Source of the DNA: an uncultured Bacilli bacterium
GTDB taxonomy: Bacteria; Bacillota_I; Bacilli_A; RF39; UBA660
Direction: 5' to 3'
Length of the DNA stretch: 7,354 bases
Assembly (NCBI GenBank): GCA_944331945.1
Contig: CALVJC010000097.1
Span: forward strand, 1 to 7,354
Shown here: piece by piece, positions 1 through 5,403 of the stretch
How positions within the stretch are numbered: the stretch's first letter is position 1
Layout of the letters: the number at the start of each line of letters is the position of its first letter
The notes under the pieces: generated by a model
What the model saw: the letters and a program-made list of their open reading frames with translations, nothing else
Databases searched by the model: none
Told to the model about the DNA's origin: nothing
Made by a program: the position numbers and the translations under genes

Positions 1-92
1 TATCTATCTCTGATCGGGATGCTATTTTGATTCTTGTTGTTGCCTTTGCTATTATGGGAACGGTAAATTTCACAATTTTAAAAAGACACTAA
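1..92 (+). CDS. C-terminal end of a membrane-anchored protein (partial)
   Basis: Only the final 29 codons are in the window, read in the frame that starts at base 3 and ends at TAA 90-92. They encode a short polar stretch (SISDRD), about 20 hydrophobic residues (AILILVVAFAIMGTVNFTIL) and a basic end (KRH). This is a C-terminal membrane segment with a positive cytoplasmic tail, the layout of a cell-wall sorting signal, and a sortase gene starts 51 bases downstream. The pentapeptide that would prove it (LPXTG or a variant) would lie just left of the window, so the sortase-substrate reading is inference. It could equally be the last helix of an ordinary membrane protein. The function of the rest is unknown. 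Confidence 0.6.
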   Translation, partial: SISDRDAILILVVAFAIMGTVNFTILKRH

Positions 93-118
93 GAAGAATT
101 CCAATGTTGGAGTTCTTT
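93..118 (+). terminator. weak terminator-like hairpin after the upstream gene
   Basis: AAGAATTCCA (94-103) pairs with TGGAGTTCTT (108-117), ten pairs including one G-U, around a four-base loop. The T tail is short and broken by CC, so termination is probably partial. I see no good promoter between this hairpin and the sortase start, so the sortase may depend on read-through from the upstream gene. Confidence 0.45.
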
Positions 119-130
119 CCATTTATAAAA

Positions 131-134
131 AGGG
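131..134 (+). promoter_or_regulatory. ribosome binding site that sets the sortase start
   Basis: AGGG (131-134) touches the ATG at 135 but stands nine bases from the ATG at 144. A ribosome could use it for the second ATG and hardly for the first, so I place the start at 144. Confidence 0.55.
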
Positions 135-143
135 ATGAAGAAA

Positions 144-866
144 ATGAAAAATAAGAAAATTATTCTTTTGGGAATTTCTCTTGTTTTATTGCTTGGGGTT
201 ATTGTTGCCTTTCCGAACTCTTTTTCTTCTTATGGGGAGAAAATAGAGGAGGAGAAAAGTGCGATTGCTGATTCCATTATTCTTTCCGAAGAGGAAGTAC
301 AAGAAGACATTTCCAATGGGGAACAAGTGTTGGCCTATCGAGAAGCTTATCATAATGAAGATGTTGTAGGAGTATTGCAAATACCAAATACGAATTTGGT
401 AGTGCCTGTTTTGCAAAGTGATGATAACGAATATTATTTAAATCATTTGCCGGATAAAACACGTAGTAGCTTAGGAAGTGTATTTTTAGACTACCGAAAC
501 AAAGTAGATGATCGAAAAATTATTCTTTATGGTCACAATTCAGAGACAGTGGAAACGGAGTTTCATCTTTTAGAAAATTATGTGGATCCAAATTATTATT
601 CGGAACATGATATGATTTTTTTTCAAACTGACGAACATCTTTATCGTTATCAAATTTTTTCGGTTTATATTGCCACGGAAGATTATCAACATGTGAATTT
701 GAATTTTACTGAGGAAGCTTATGCTAGGCATCTTGCATGGTTAAAAGAACAATCTCTTTATAATACTTTAGTAGGAGTTAGTCCTTATGATGAAGTGCTT
801 GTCTTGCAAACTTGTTATTTTGATCCGGTTGGTTCTTATCTCATTGTAGTAGGAAAGAAAATTTGA
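144..866 (+). CDS. class B-like sortase, membrane-anchored, lacking the usual catalytic Arg
   Basis: Sortases cut a sorting motif in secreted proteins and join the protein to the cell wall or a pilus on the outer face of the membrane. The 240-residue product has an N-terminal signal-anchor helix (about residues 6-23), a linker of about 45 residues, then the sortase barrel. Class B-like marks are DDNEYYLNH (residues 93-101), GSVFLDYRN (111-119), LYGHN with the catalytic His131, and LQTC with the catalytic Cys224 near the end. Length fits the family. The third catalytic residue, an Arg on the last strand, is not visible: only 16 residues follow Cys224, none is Arg, and by eye Tyr232 sits where Arg is expected (SYLIVVGKK against a family pattern like ARYVVVGRL). 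An in-frame ATG at 135 would add three residues but is poorly placed for the ribosome site. The partial gene just upstream may encode a substrate. Sure of sortase; class B likely. Confidence 0.88.
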   Translation: MKNKKIILLGISLVLLLGVIVAFPNSFSSYGEKIEEEKSAIADSIILSEEEVQEDISNGEQVLAYREAYHNEDVVGVLQIPNTNLVVPVLQSDDNEYYLNHLPDKTRSSLGSVFLDYRNKVDDRKIILYGHNSETVETEFHLLENYVDPNYYSEHDMIFFQTDEHLYRYQIFSVYIATEDYQHVNLNFTEEAYARHLAWLKEQSLYNTLVGVSPYDEVLVLQTCYFDPVGSYLIVVGKKI

Positions 867-885
867 GAGCTTTGGCTCTTTTTTT
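866..885 (+). terminator. intrinsic terminator of the sortase gene
   Basis: AGAGC (866-870) and GCTCT (875-879) form a five-base-pair stem with loop TTTG, followed by T residues to 885. The stem starts on the last base of the stop codon. The stem is short but the T run is good. Confidence 0.65.
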
Positions 886-912
886 CTGTAGAATTTTTGT
901 TGCTTGTCTTCT

Positions 913-940
913 TTGACAAAGCTTTAAAATATGATATGAT
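913..940 (+). promoter_or_regulatory. sigma-A-type promoter for tkt
   Basis: A perfect TTGACA (913-918) is followed after 16 bases by TATGAT (935-940). The predicted start of transcription is near 947, giving a leader of about 24 bases that holds the tkt ribosome site AGGAG (958-962). Confidence 0.82.
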
Positions 941-970
941 AGAACTACAAAGAAATTAGGAGATGATTTT

Positions 971-2953
971 ATGTTATCGTTTAGTAAGTCTAGTGATACG
1001 GAGAAGAATGAAGAGCGGATTGTGGATCAGATTCGGGCTTTGGGGCTTGATATGATTTATGAGGCGGGGAGTGGTCATCCAGGAATTGTCTTAGGAGCGG
1101 CGCCTATTCTTTATACCTTATATGCTCATCATTTACGGTTTGATAAAGATCATAGTGATTTTTTTAATCGCGATCGTTTTGTCATGAGTTCTGGACATGG
1201 TTCGGCTTTGTTATATGCAGTTCTTCATATGGCAGGATTTCCGCTTGATTTGGAAGAATTAAAAAAATTTCGGCAGTTAGGTTCTCTTACTCCAGGTCAT
1301 CCAGAATATGGTATCACGCCGGGAGTGGATGCTTCTACTGGTCCACTGGGACAAGGATTTGCGATGGCGGTTGGAATGGCTATGGCAGAAAAACATAGTG
1401 AAACCCTTCTAAATCAAACGGTAAAAGATCTCGTTTCTTATCGTGTGTACTGTCTTTGCGGCGATGGAGATTTGATGGAAGGGGTTAGTTATGAAGCAGC
1501 TTCTCTAGCAGGTCTTTATCAATTAAATAATCTTATTGTGCTATATGATTCCAATCATGTTTCTTTGGATAGTGATACTTCTCTTACTTTTCCTGATAAC
1601 ATAGAAACACGCTTTCAAGCGATGAATTGGGAGGTTATTGTTACAAGTGATGATGTTAGTAGCGTTGATAAAGCCATTGAAAAGGCTAAGAGTAATAGTA
1701 AACCTACTTTAATTCAAGTGAAAACAACGATTGGTAAATATGCCCATGATGCTGGAAAAAATACCATTCATGGTCGTAAATTAACCTTAGATGATGTTAG
1801 TAGTATTAAAAAAGCGATGAATGTGAGAGATATTCCTTTTACTATTTCAAATGATGTTTTAGAAGAATTTCAAGCTATGATTCAAGAGCGGAATGGAACA
1901 TTATATCAAGAATGGCAAGAGAAAGTGGAACAATTAACCGAGGAAGAAAAAGATTTGTTGCAACAATTCTTACAAAAAGAAAAAACCATAGAACTTACAA
2001 CCATGGATTATGAAAAACCAGAAGATAACAAAGAATCGTTACGAGTAGCGAGCAGTAAAATTTTAAATTCTTTTGCTAAGAGTAGTCCTCTTATTCTTGG
2101 AGGAGCGGCAGACTTAGCTAGTTCGACGATGACAACTCTTGTTGATGATGCGAATTTTCAAAAAGATCAATATGAAGGAAGAAATATTTTATTTGGGGTA
2201 AGAGAATTTGCAATGGCTTGTCTTGCCAATGGTTTTGCTTTATCCGGATATCGGCCTTATGTTTCCACTTATTTGACTTTTAGTGATTATTTAAAACCAG
2301 CTTTAAGACTTAGTTGTTTGATGAATCTTCCTGTTTTATACATCTTTACCCATGATTCTATTTCCGTTGGCATGGATGGTCCAACCCATCAGGCGGTAGA
2401 ACAGTTAGTGGGACTTCGAGCAACACCAAATTTAGATGTTTTTCGACCTGCTGATACCAATGAAGTGATTGGGGCCTATAAAGCTATTTTTCAACAGAGT
2501 AAGCCAGCGTGTATTATCTTAGGACGAAATGCTGTACCAATTATGGAAAGTACCTCGGTTCCTTTGGTTTCTGATGGCGCTTACATTGTGCGAAAAGAAG
2601 AACGAAAACTAGATGGCATTTTAATTGCTACGGGAGAAGAAGTATCTCTTGGCTTAGAAGTTGTCCACTTATTGAGCGAAAAGGGCTATGATATTCGTTT
2701 AGTGAGTGCTCCTTCTTTGGAACGATATCGACAGCTTGAGAAAGAAAAACAAGAAGAATTATTCCCTGTGGGCATTAAAAAATTCGTCTTGGAAAAATCA
2801 TCCTCTTATTCTTGGTTTGAATTTGTTCATAATCGTGATTACCTCTTTACCATTGATTGCTTTGGAAAAAGTGGTAGTGTCGAACAACTAGATGAAGAGT
2901 ATGGTTTTACCAAAGAGCAGGTAGCCGATCGCATGGAACAATTATTAAAATAA
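971..2953 (+). CDS. tkt: transketolase
   Basis: Transketolase moves a two-carbon ketol unit between sugar phosphates (for example xylulose 5-phosphate to ribose 5-phosphate or erythrose 4-phosphate) using thiamine diphosphate and a divalent metal; it links glycolysis with pentose synthesis in the cytoplasm. The 660-residue length is normal. Motifs in order: GSGHPG (33-38, His36); SSGHGS (73-78, His76); TPGHPEYG (107-114); the cofactor motif beginning GDGD (164-167) and ending at YDSN about 28 residues later; GGAADLA (377-383); GVREF with the proton-relay Glu412; THDS (His461); MDGPTH (Asp469, His473); and GRN (Arg519). Phosphate-site Arg358 is also present. The pyrophosphate, pyrimidine and C-terminal domains are all complete. 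The start has AGGAG eight bases upstream. It has its own promoter, and no terminator separates it from sirA, so some transcripts may run on. Confidence 0.97.
   Translation: MLSFSKSSDTEKNEERIVDQIRALGLDMIYEAGSGHPGIVLGAAPILYTLYAHHLRFDKDHSDFFNRDRFVMSSGHGSALLYAVLHMAGFPLDLEELKKFRQLGSLTPGHPEYGITPGVDASTGPLGQGFAMAVGMAMAEKHSETLLNQTVKDLVSYRVYCLCGDGDLMEGVSYEAASLAGLYQLNNLIVLYDSNHVSLDSDTSLTFPDNIETRFQAMNWEVIVTSDDVSSVDKAIEKAKSNSKPTLIQVKTTIGKYAHDAGKNTIHGRKLTLDDVSSIKKAMNVRDIPFTISNDVLEEFQAMIQERNGTLYQEWQEKVEQLTEEEKDLLQQFLQKEKTIELTTMDYEKPEDNKESLRVASSKILNSFAKSSPLILGGAADLASSTMTTLVDDANFQKDQYEGRNILFGVREFAMACLANGFALSGYRPYVSTYLTFSDYLKPALRLSCLMNLPVLYIFTHDSISVGMDGPTHQAVEQLVGLRATPNLDVFRPADTNEVIGAYKAIFQQSKPACIILGRNAVPIMESTSVPLVSDGAYIVRKEERKLDGILIATGEEVSLGLEVVHLLSEKGYDIRLVSAPSLERYRQLEKEKQEELFPVGIKKFVLEKSSSYSWFEFVHNRDYLFTIDCFGKSGSVEQLDEEYGFTKEQVADRMEQLLK
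2878..2884 (+). promoter_or_regulatory. perfect Spo0A-box heptamer inside the end of tkt
   Basis: TGTCGAA matches the known 0A-box core exactly. It lies in tkt codons (part of Ser-Val-Glu-Gln), about 78 bases upstream of the intergenic box. Alone it could be coding coincidence; its value comes from the cluster around sirA. Confidence 0.45.
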
Positions 2954-2958
2954 GATAA

Positions 2959-2965
2959 TTCGACA
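2959..2965 (-). promoter_or_regulatory. perfect Spo0A box upstream of sirA
   Basis: TTCGACA on the + strand reads TGTCGAA on the other, in the wider context TTTTGTCGAA, which agrees with the extended 0A-box consensus as I recall it. It sits in the 55-base gap between tkt and sirA. If transcription starts near 2999 (extended -10 at 2984-2992), the box is centred near -37, where Spo0A commonly sits when it activates a sigma-A promoter. In Bacillus subtilis sirA is switched on by phosphorylated Spo0A. Confidence 0.68.
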
Positions 2966-2983
2966 AAATATATTTTATTCTCT

Positions 2984-2992
2984 TGTTATAGT
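2984..2992 (+). promoter_or_regulatory. extended -10 element, candidate sirA promoter
   Basis: TGTTATAGT is an extended -10 (TG, one base, TATAGT). No good -35 hexamer is found 16-18 bases upstream; the Spo0A box occupies that zone, as expected for an activator-dependent promoter. The implied leader is only about ten bases, which lowers confidence. Confidence 0.45.
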
Positions 2993-2998
2993 ATTTTT

Positions 2999-3004
2999 GG
3001 TGAT
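2999..3004 (+). promoter_or_regulatory. ribosome binding site that sets the sirA start
   Basis: GGTGAT matches the downstream half of the full Shine-Dalgarno sequence (AGGAGGTGATC) and ends four bases before the ATG at 3009. It overlaps the possible in-frame TTG (2997) and GTG (3000) starts, which therefore cannot use it. Confidence 0.55.
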
Positions 3005-3008
3005 ACAA

Positions 3009-3434
3009 ATGAGAGAATTTTTTATTTTTGAAGTAAAAGATGAATTTAAACAATTATATCTTACCAAACCAACGCTGCTCTATCAGATATTTAAACAAAT
3101 TTATTATTTAAAAAAAGAAGAAATACAGTATGGATATAGTCTTTTTCGACAAATTGTGAAAAAACAAGATAAAGAAAAGATCGATCAATATTTCTTTTTA
3201 AAGTATCATCAGAGTATTCCTTATAGTAAAAGAGATAATATTCATTATTATAATAATCCTGCTCATGATGAGATTAGTTCTTTAGAAGTAAAAAGGGCTT
3301 TTTTGAAAGTAAAAACGAATTATTATGATTGCTTTTTCTTAGAACAGTTGAATACTTTGAATAATCATTATTTTGTATGTGACTTTAAAAATCAAGATTA
3401 TTTCTTTTTGGAAATGCGAAAATTACTTGTATAA
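3009..3434 (+). CDS. sirA: probable SirA, sporulation inhibitor of replication (DnaA-binding)
   Basis: In Bacillus subtilis SirA binds domain I of DnaA and blocks new rounds of replication when cells enter sporulation. This 141-residue protein has no signal peptide or membrane helix and is rich in Tyr, Phe and Lys. The assignment rests on four things. Length is close to the B. subtilis protein (148 as I recall). The N-terminal pattern REFFIFEVKDEF followed by LY matches the B. subtilis pattern RHYYTYLIKEEF followed by HY, which puts Phe13 and Tyr17 at the places of Phe14 and Tyr18, recalled as DnaA-contact residues. An IQY (39-41) matches IQY of B. subtilis, and the end (FFLEQL, then VCDFKNQDYFFLE) resembles IFFEVL, then AMDFNSKRYGWL. 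The gene lies between tkt and yneF, as in B. subtilis. Similarity is low and judged from memory. The ATG at 3009 fits both the ribosome site and the homologue's start. Perfect Spo0A boxes surround it. Confidence 0.72.
   Translation: MREFFIFEVKDEFKQLYLTKPTLLYQIFKQIYYLKKEEIQYGYSLFRQIVKKQDKEKIDQYFFLKYHQSIPYSKRDNIHYYNNPAHDEISSLEVKRAFLKVKTNYYDCFFLEQLNTLNNHYFVCDFKNQDYFFLEMRKLLV
3145..3151 (-). promoter_or_regulatory. perfect Spo0A-box heptamer inside sirA
   Basis: TTCGACA on the + strand (TGTCGAA reversed), within TTTGTCGAAAAA on the other strand, an excellent extended match. It lies in Phe-Arg-Gln codons of sirA, about 146 bases after the putative start of transcription. It could be a further Spo0A contact or coding coincidence. 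Confidence 0.42.
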
Positions 3435-3455
3435 AAGAATCTTTTCTAGTAAAAT
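3427..3455 (+). promoter_or_regulatory. possible promoter before yneF
   Basis: TTGTAT (3427-3432) and TAAAAT (3450-3455) are 17 bases apart, overlapping the end of sirA. A small inverted repeat, CTAGT (3446-3450) and ACTAG (3456-3460), surrounds the -10 part. The start of transcription would nearly touch the ribosome site, so this is a weak candidate; yneF may simply be transcribed with sirA. Confidence 0.3.
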
Positions 3456-3475
3456 ACTAGTGAGGAGATGAATGT

Positions 3476-3685
3476 ATGTTACATGATATTTTATTAGTTG
3501 TTGTAGGTCTTATTATCGGAATTGTGGTGGGCTTTTTAATCTCACGGCATATTACGAAAAAATATATGAAGAAAAATCCACCGATCAATGAAGAGATGAT
3601 TAAGGCGTTGATGACTCAAATGGGAAGAAAACCAAGTCAGAAGCAAGTAAATCAAATGATGAAATCGATGCAGAAGTATATGTAG
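3476..3685 (+). CDS. yneF: YneF, UPF0154 small membrane protein
   Basis: A 69-residue protein of the UPF0154 (YneF) family, widespread in Bacilli and their relatives; its biochemical role is not established. One N-terminal membrane helix spans about residues 4-23 (DILLVVVGLIIGIVVGFLIS). It is followed by a basic cytoplasmic tail carrying the family signature KKNPPINEEMIKALMTQMG (33-51) and KPSQKQVNQMMK (53-64). Length is normal and no residues are missing. GAGGAG (3462-3467) is eight bases from the ATG. It lies 41 bases after sirA and 22 bases before the HD-domain gene, and the position after tkt and sirA repeats the B. subtilis order. Confidence 0.95.
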   Translation: MLHDILLVVVGLIIGIVVGFLISRHITKKYMKKNPPINEEMIKALMTQMGRKPSQKQVNQMMKSMQKYM

Positions 3686-3707
3686 TAAAGGATGAAGGAA
3701 GTAGAAG

Positions 3708-4250
3708 ATGAGTAAAGAAGAGATTAAGAAAATGACAGGGGATCTGTACTTTGAAGAATGGTATGGGATTGTAAAACCTGTGATTGAGAGCAAAGAGTTT
3801 CAGAAAAGAGTCTATTTTCCACAACATCGTCATAGTAATGTTTTTGAACATTCGGTATTAGTAAGTTATGAAGCTTTTGTTATTTCTTATCATTGGAAAA
3901 CTTTTGATTCAAGAAAGTGTGCGATTGCGGGACTTCTTCATGATTTTACTCCTTATCTTTGGAAGGAACCACAGGAAGATAGTCCTTTAGAAGAAGCTTA
4001 TTATAAAGAAATTAAGCAAAAGAAATGGAAGGAGCCACATAGTACTTCTCATGGATATGATGCGGCAGAAAATTATGTGAAATATTTTCCAGAGTTGGAA
4101 GATAAAGAAATTACCGATGATATTAGAAGTCATATGTTTCCTTTGACAAGGCCACCAAGATATCGAAGTGGCTGGTTGATTACTTATTGTGATAAACGAG
4201 CGGCTTTTAAAGATTTTTTTCGATTTCGATGGAAAAGAGCTTTTAAATAG
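3708..4250 (+). CDS. HD-domain metal-dependent phosphohydrolase-like protein
   Basis: A soluble 180-residue protein of the HD superfamily, whose members are mostly metal-dependent phosphohydrolases acting on nucleotides or phosphodiesters. The metal-ligand pattern is complete: His48 (FEHS), the paired His78-Asp79 (GLLHDF), His115 (TSHG), His142 (RSHMFP) and Asp162 (YCDK). A pattern with two extra histidines often goes with a two-metal site. Family members of this size in Bacillota are usually annotated only as HD-domain protein, and nothing here fixes the substrate. AAGGAAG (3695-3701) stands six bases before the ATG. It starts 22 bases after yneF and has no promoter of its own that I can see, so it is probably co-transcribed with yneF. 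The C-terminus is strongly basic and aromatic (FFRFRWKRAFK), and its last codons form the left arm of a terminator. Confidence 0.85.
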   Translation: MSKEEIKKMTGDLYFEEWYGIVKPVIESKEFQKRVYFPQHRHSNVFEHSVLVSYEAFVISYHWKTFDSRKCAIAGLLHDFTPYLWKEPQEDSPLEEAYYKEIKQKKWKEPHSTSHGYDAAENYVKYFPELEDKEITDDIRSHMFPLTRPPRYRSGWLITYCDKRAAFKDFFRFRWKRAFK

Positions 4251-4260
4251 GCTCTTCTTT
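4235..4260 (+). terminator. probable terminator of the tkt-sirA-yneF-HD cluster
   Basis: AAGAGC (4235-4240), within the last codons of the HD gene, pairs with GCTCTT (4251-4256) across a ten-base loop that contains the stop codon. The tail is pyrimidine-rich (CTTTCTT) rather than pure T, so strength is uncertain. Confidence 0.5.
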
Positions 4261-4261
4261 C

Positions 4262-4290
4262 TTGAAAAGAAAATAAATGTGTGCTATGAT
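4262..4290 (+). promoter_or_regulatory. promoter of tRNA-Gln
   Basis: TTGAAA (4262-4267), 17 bases, then TATGAT (4285-4290), with TG one base before it (extended -10). The predicted start near 4297 is six bases before the mature tRNA. Confidence 0.8.
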
Positions 4291-4302
4291 GTACACGTAG
4301 AT

Positions 4303-4377
4303 TGCCCCATAGCCAAGTGGTAAGGCAATGCGCTCTGACCGCATCATGCGTTAGTTCGAATCTAACTGGGGCAGCCA
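4303..4377 (+). tRNA. tRNA-Gln, anticodon CUG
   Basis: A complete cloverleaf with encoded CCA. Acceptor arms are TGCCCCA (4303-4309) and TGGGGCA (4367-4373), with discriminator G4374 and CCA 4375-4377. The D stem is GCC/GGC. The anticodon stem is ATGCG/CGCAT around loop CTCTGAC, with anticodon CTG at 4335-4337, reading CAG. The T stem is GTTAG/CTAAC around TTCGAAT. The weak U1-A72 pair and G73 are typical of bacterial tRNA-Gln. It has its own promoter and terminator. It reads CAG only, so the genome should also carry the UUG-anticodon tRNA-Gln. Confidence 0.97.
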
Positions 4378-4388
4378 AATAGATATTA

Positions 4389-4413
4389 TCCCTTACTTGA
4401 TAAGGGTTTTATT
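4389..4413 (+). repeat. direct repeat copy 1 (terminator sequence)
   Basis: A 25-base sequence identical to 5404-5428 except at one loop base (C4396 against T5411). The two copies start 1015 bases apart and flank the toxin-antitoxin-like cassette. Confidence 0.85.
4390..4413 (+). terminator. tRNA-Gln terminator (repeat copy 1)
   Basis: CCCTTA (4390-4395) and TAAGGG (4401-4406) form a perfect six-pair stem with loop CTTGA, followed by TTTTATT. It lies 13 bases after the tRNA. Confidence 0.85.
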
Positions 4414-4566
4414 ATGCATTTTTATTATTATTTTAAAAACAAAGAAAAAGTTTATCTTAAATTGGTAAAAATATGAAAAAATGTATAAAATAATTATGAA
4501 GACACTTGAATTTATGAAACACACTGTTGTAGAATAAGCATATAAGATAGAGAACAGGTATTGCTT
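4414..4566 (+). other. AT-rich intergenic stretch before the cassette promoter
   Basis: I see no gene here. A weak promoter-like pair is present: TTGGTA (4462-4467), 16 bases, TATAAA (4484-4489). It precedes a 13-codon frame at 4496-4537 (MKTLEFMKHTVVE) that has no ribosome site; this may be a remnant of a degraded gene or chance. Confidence 0.4.
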
Positions 4567-4593
4567 TTGACAAAAATACTACGTTGTTATAAT
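4567..4593 (+). promoter_or_regulatory. strong promoter of the toxin-antitoxin-like cassette
   Basis: Both hexamers are perfect: TTGACA (4567-4572) and TATAAT (4588-4593). The spacer is short at 15 bases, but TG one base before the -10 makes it an extended -10. The leader to the antitoxin ATG is about 39 bases. I could not find a convincing operator palindrome over it. Confidence 0.78.
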
Positions 4594-4638
4594 ATCTTAC
4601 TAAAAATAGTTCTTATACCAAAGGAAGGAGTGAGTTTT

Positions 4639-4842
4639 ATGCTAGATCAACAAAAATTTATTGAAGAAGAAAAAGATTGTGCATCTATGTTGGGACTTAC
4701 TCTCAAAGAATATAGGCAGAGTTTAAAAAATGTAAAAGTCCATAAGCAGAATATGGAAAGTGATAAGAATAGAAAATATGATAATTCAATATTAAAAACC
4801 CTAGGATTAACAGAAAAAGATTTAAAACGTAGGAGGGTATAG
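4639..4842 (+). CDS. small charged protein, putative antitoxin of a MazF/PemK-type pair
   Basis: A 67-residue, highly charged soluble protein with no recognised domain. It has an acidic, helix-prone start (DQQKFIEEEKD), two similar segments (MLGLTLKEYRQSLK at about 17-30 and LKTLGLTEKDLKRRR at about 52-66) and a strongly basic end. The antitoxin call rests on context: it is the first gene of a two-gene unit with its own strong promoter, and its stop codon (TAG 4840-4842) is one base before the start of a MazF/PemK-like toxin frame, an arrangement that allows translational coupling. The ATG at 4639 follows AAGGAAGGAG (4621-4630) by eight bases. An upstream TTG start at 4561 is rejected, because it lies before the promoter -35 and has no ribosome site. 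If the toxin is dead, this gene could persist as an orphan antitoxin. Confidence 0.62.
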   Translation: MLDQQKFIEEEKDCASMLGLTLKEYRQSLKNVKVHKQNMESDKNRKYDNSILKTLGLTEKDLKRRRV

Positions 4843-4843
4843 T

Positions 4844-5260
4844 ATGCAGGCTAAAATCGGTGAAATTTGGTTAGTAACAATTCCAATCTTGGCAATTGAT
4901 GATAATAATGATATTAATGTTAAATTACAACGAAGACCTTGTCTTATTTTAGATGATGGACGAGGATTAATCGTCGAAGAAGATAATAGAAATTTTCATA
5001 TTTTAAAATTAACGACATAATATGATAGTTATAAAAGAAAACTAATAAAGGATTGGAAACAATTGGGCTTAGCTAAAAAGTCATATATTCGAATAGAAAT
5101 ACCAATAAAAATAGAGCAAGCGCAACTAGATAGGAAAATTACTGAACTTCCCGAGGAAGAATTGTTATCCATATATAACGAAGTGTATAATATTATTAAT
5201 ACAGAAGCTTTGGCAAAAATGTCAAAAAAATATAAGGAAAGTAAAAGCGTTGAAATATAA
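4844..5260 (+). pseudogene. MazF/PemK-like toxin frame interrupted by an in-frame TAA
   Basis: MazF/PemK toxins are ribosome-independent RNA cutters neutralised by the partner antitoxin. Starting at ATG 4844, six bases after a strong AGGAGGG (4831-4837), the frame reads 58 codons to TAA at 5018-5020. The visible features are an opening strand GEIWLVTIPI, the family-like RRPCLIL (Arg-Pro then a hydrophobic strand) at residues 30-36, and ILKLTT at the break. The same frame then continues for 79 more sense codons to TAA 5258-5260, with toxin-like IKDWKQLGLAKKSYIRIEIP, the pattern (DW, GL, SY/R) expected right after the break in this family. Without the stop the product would be 138 residues. A single C-to-T change (CAA to TAA) would explain the break. 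The 58-residue product would lack the second half of the fold and is probably inactive. A sequencing error or strain-specific mutation is possible. The TTG at 5063 is not a credible start. Confidence 0.72.
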
Positions 5261-5265
5261 TTTAG

Positions 5266-5279
5266 CATTCGAAAGAATG
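5266..5279 (+). other. short hairpin with GAAA tetraloop
   Basis: CATTC (5266-5270), loop GAAA, GAATG (5275-5279), six bases after the toxin frame. The GNRA loop closed by C-G is unusually stable, but no T run follows, so it is not a terminator; it may protect the 3' end of the cassette RNA. Confidence 0.35.
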
Positions 5280-5321
5280 GGAAAAATTATAACAATATAA
5301 AAATGTTTTTCTTACTTTTGG

Positions 5322-5350
5322 TTGTCATATCTATTTTTTTGTAATACAAT
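5322..5350 (+). promoter_or_regulatory. promoter upstream of gltX (or of a small RNA)
   Basis: TTGTCA (5322-5327), 17 bases, TACAAT (5345-5350). Transcription would begin near 5357. The transcript meets the terminator at 5405-5430 before it reaches gltX, so it makes either an attenuated gltX leader or an RNA of about 74 bases. Confidence 0.62.
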
Positions 5351-5403
5351 ATAACTGTATTTAGTCATGCTATATTATTAATATGATGTCTGATGGATTA
5401 CAT

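Noticed and set aside
622..634. TGACGAA, a looser Spo0A-box match inside the sortase gene (another loose match near 7210)
   Set aside because: These match only the degenerate TGNCGAA form, and no promoter or sporulation gene is nearby.
4281..4298. GTGT...ACAC palindrome around the tRNA promoter -10, as an operator
   Set aside because: Only four paired bases at each end around the -10; too short to separate from chance.
4184..4378. Minus-strand open frame over the end of the HD gene and the tRNA
   Set aside because: It overlaps a complete tRNA and a well-supported gene, and no ribosome site or recognisable domain is seen.
4496..4537. 13-codon open frame MKTLEFMKHTVVE
   Set aside because: There is no ribosome binding site and no recognised similarity; kept only as a note on the intergenic stretch.
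5063..5260. Separate 65-residue gene starting at TTG
   Set aside because: It is in the same frame as the interrupted toxin, has no ribosome site, and its content reads as the toxin's second half.
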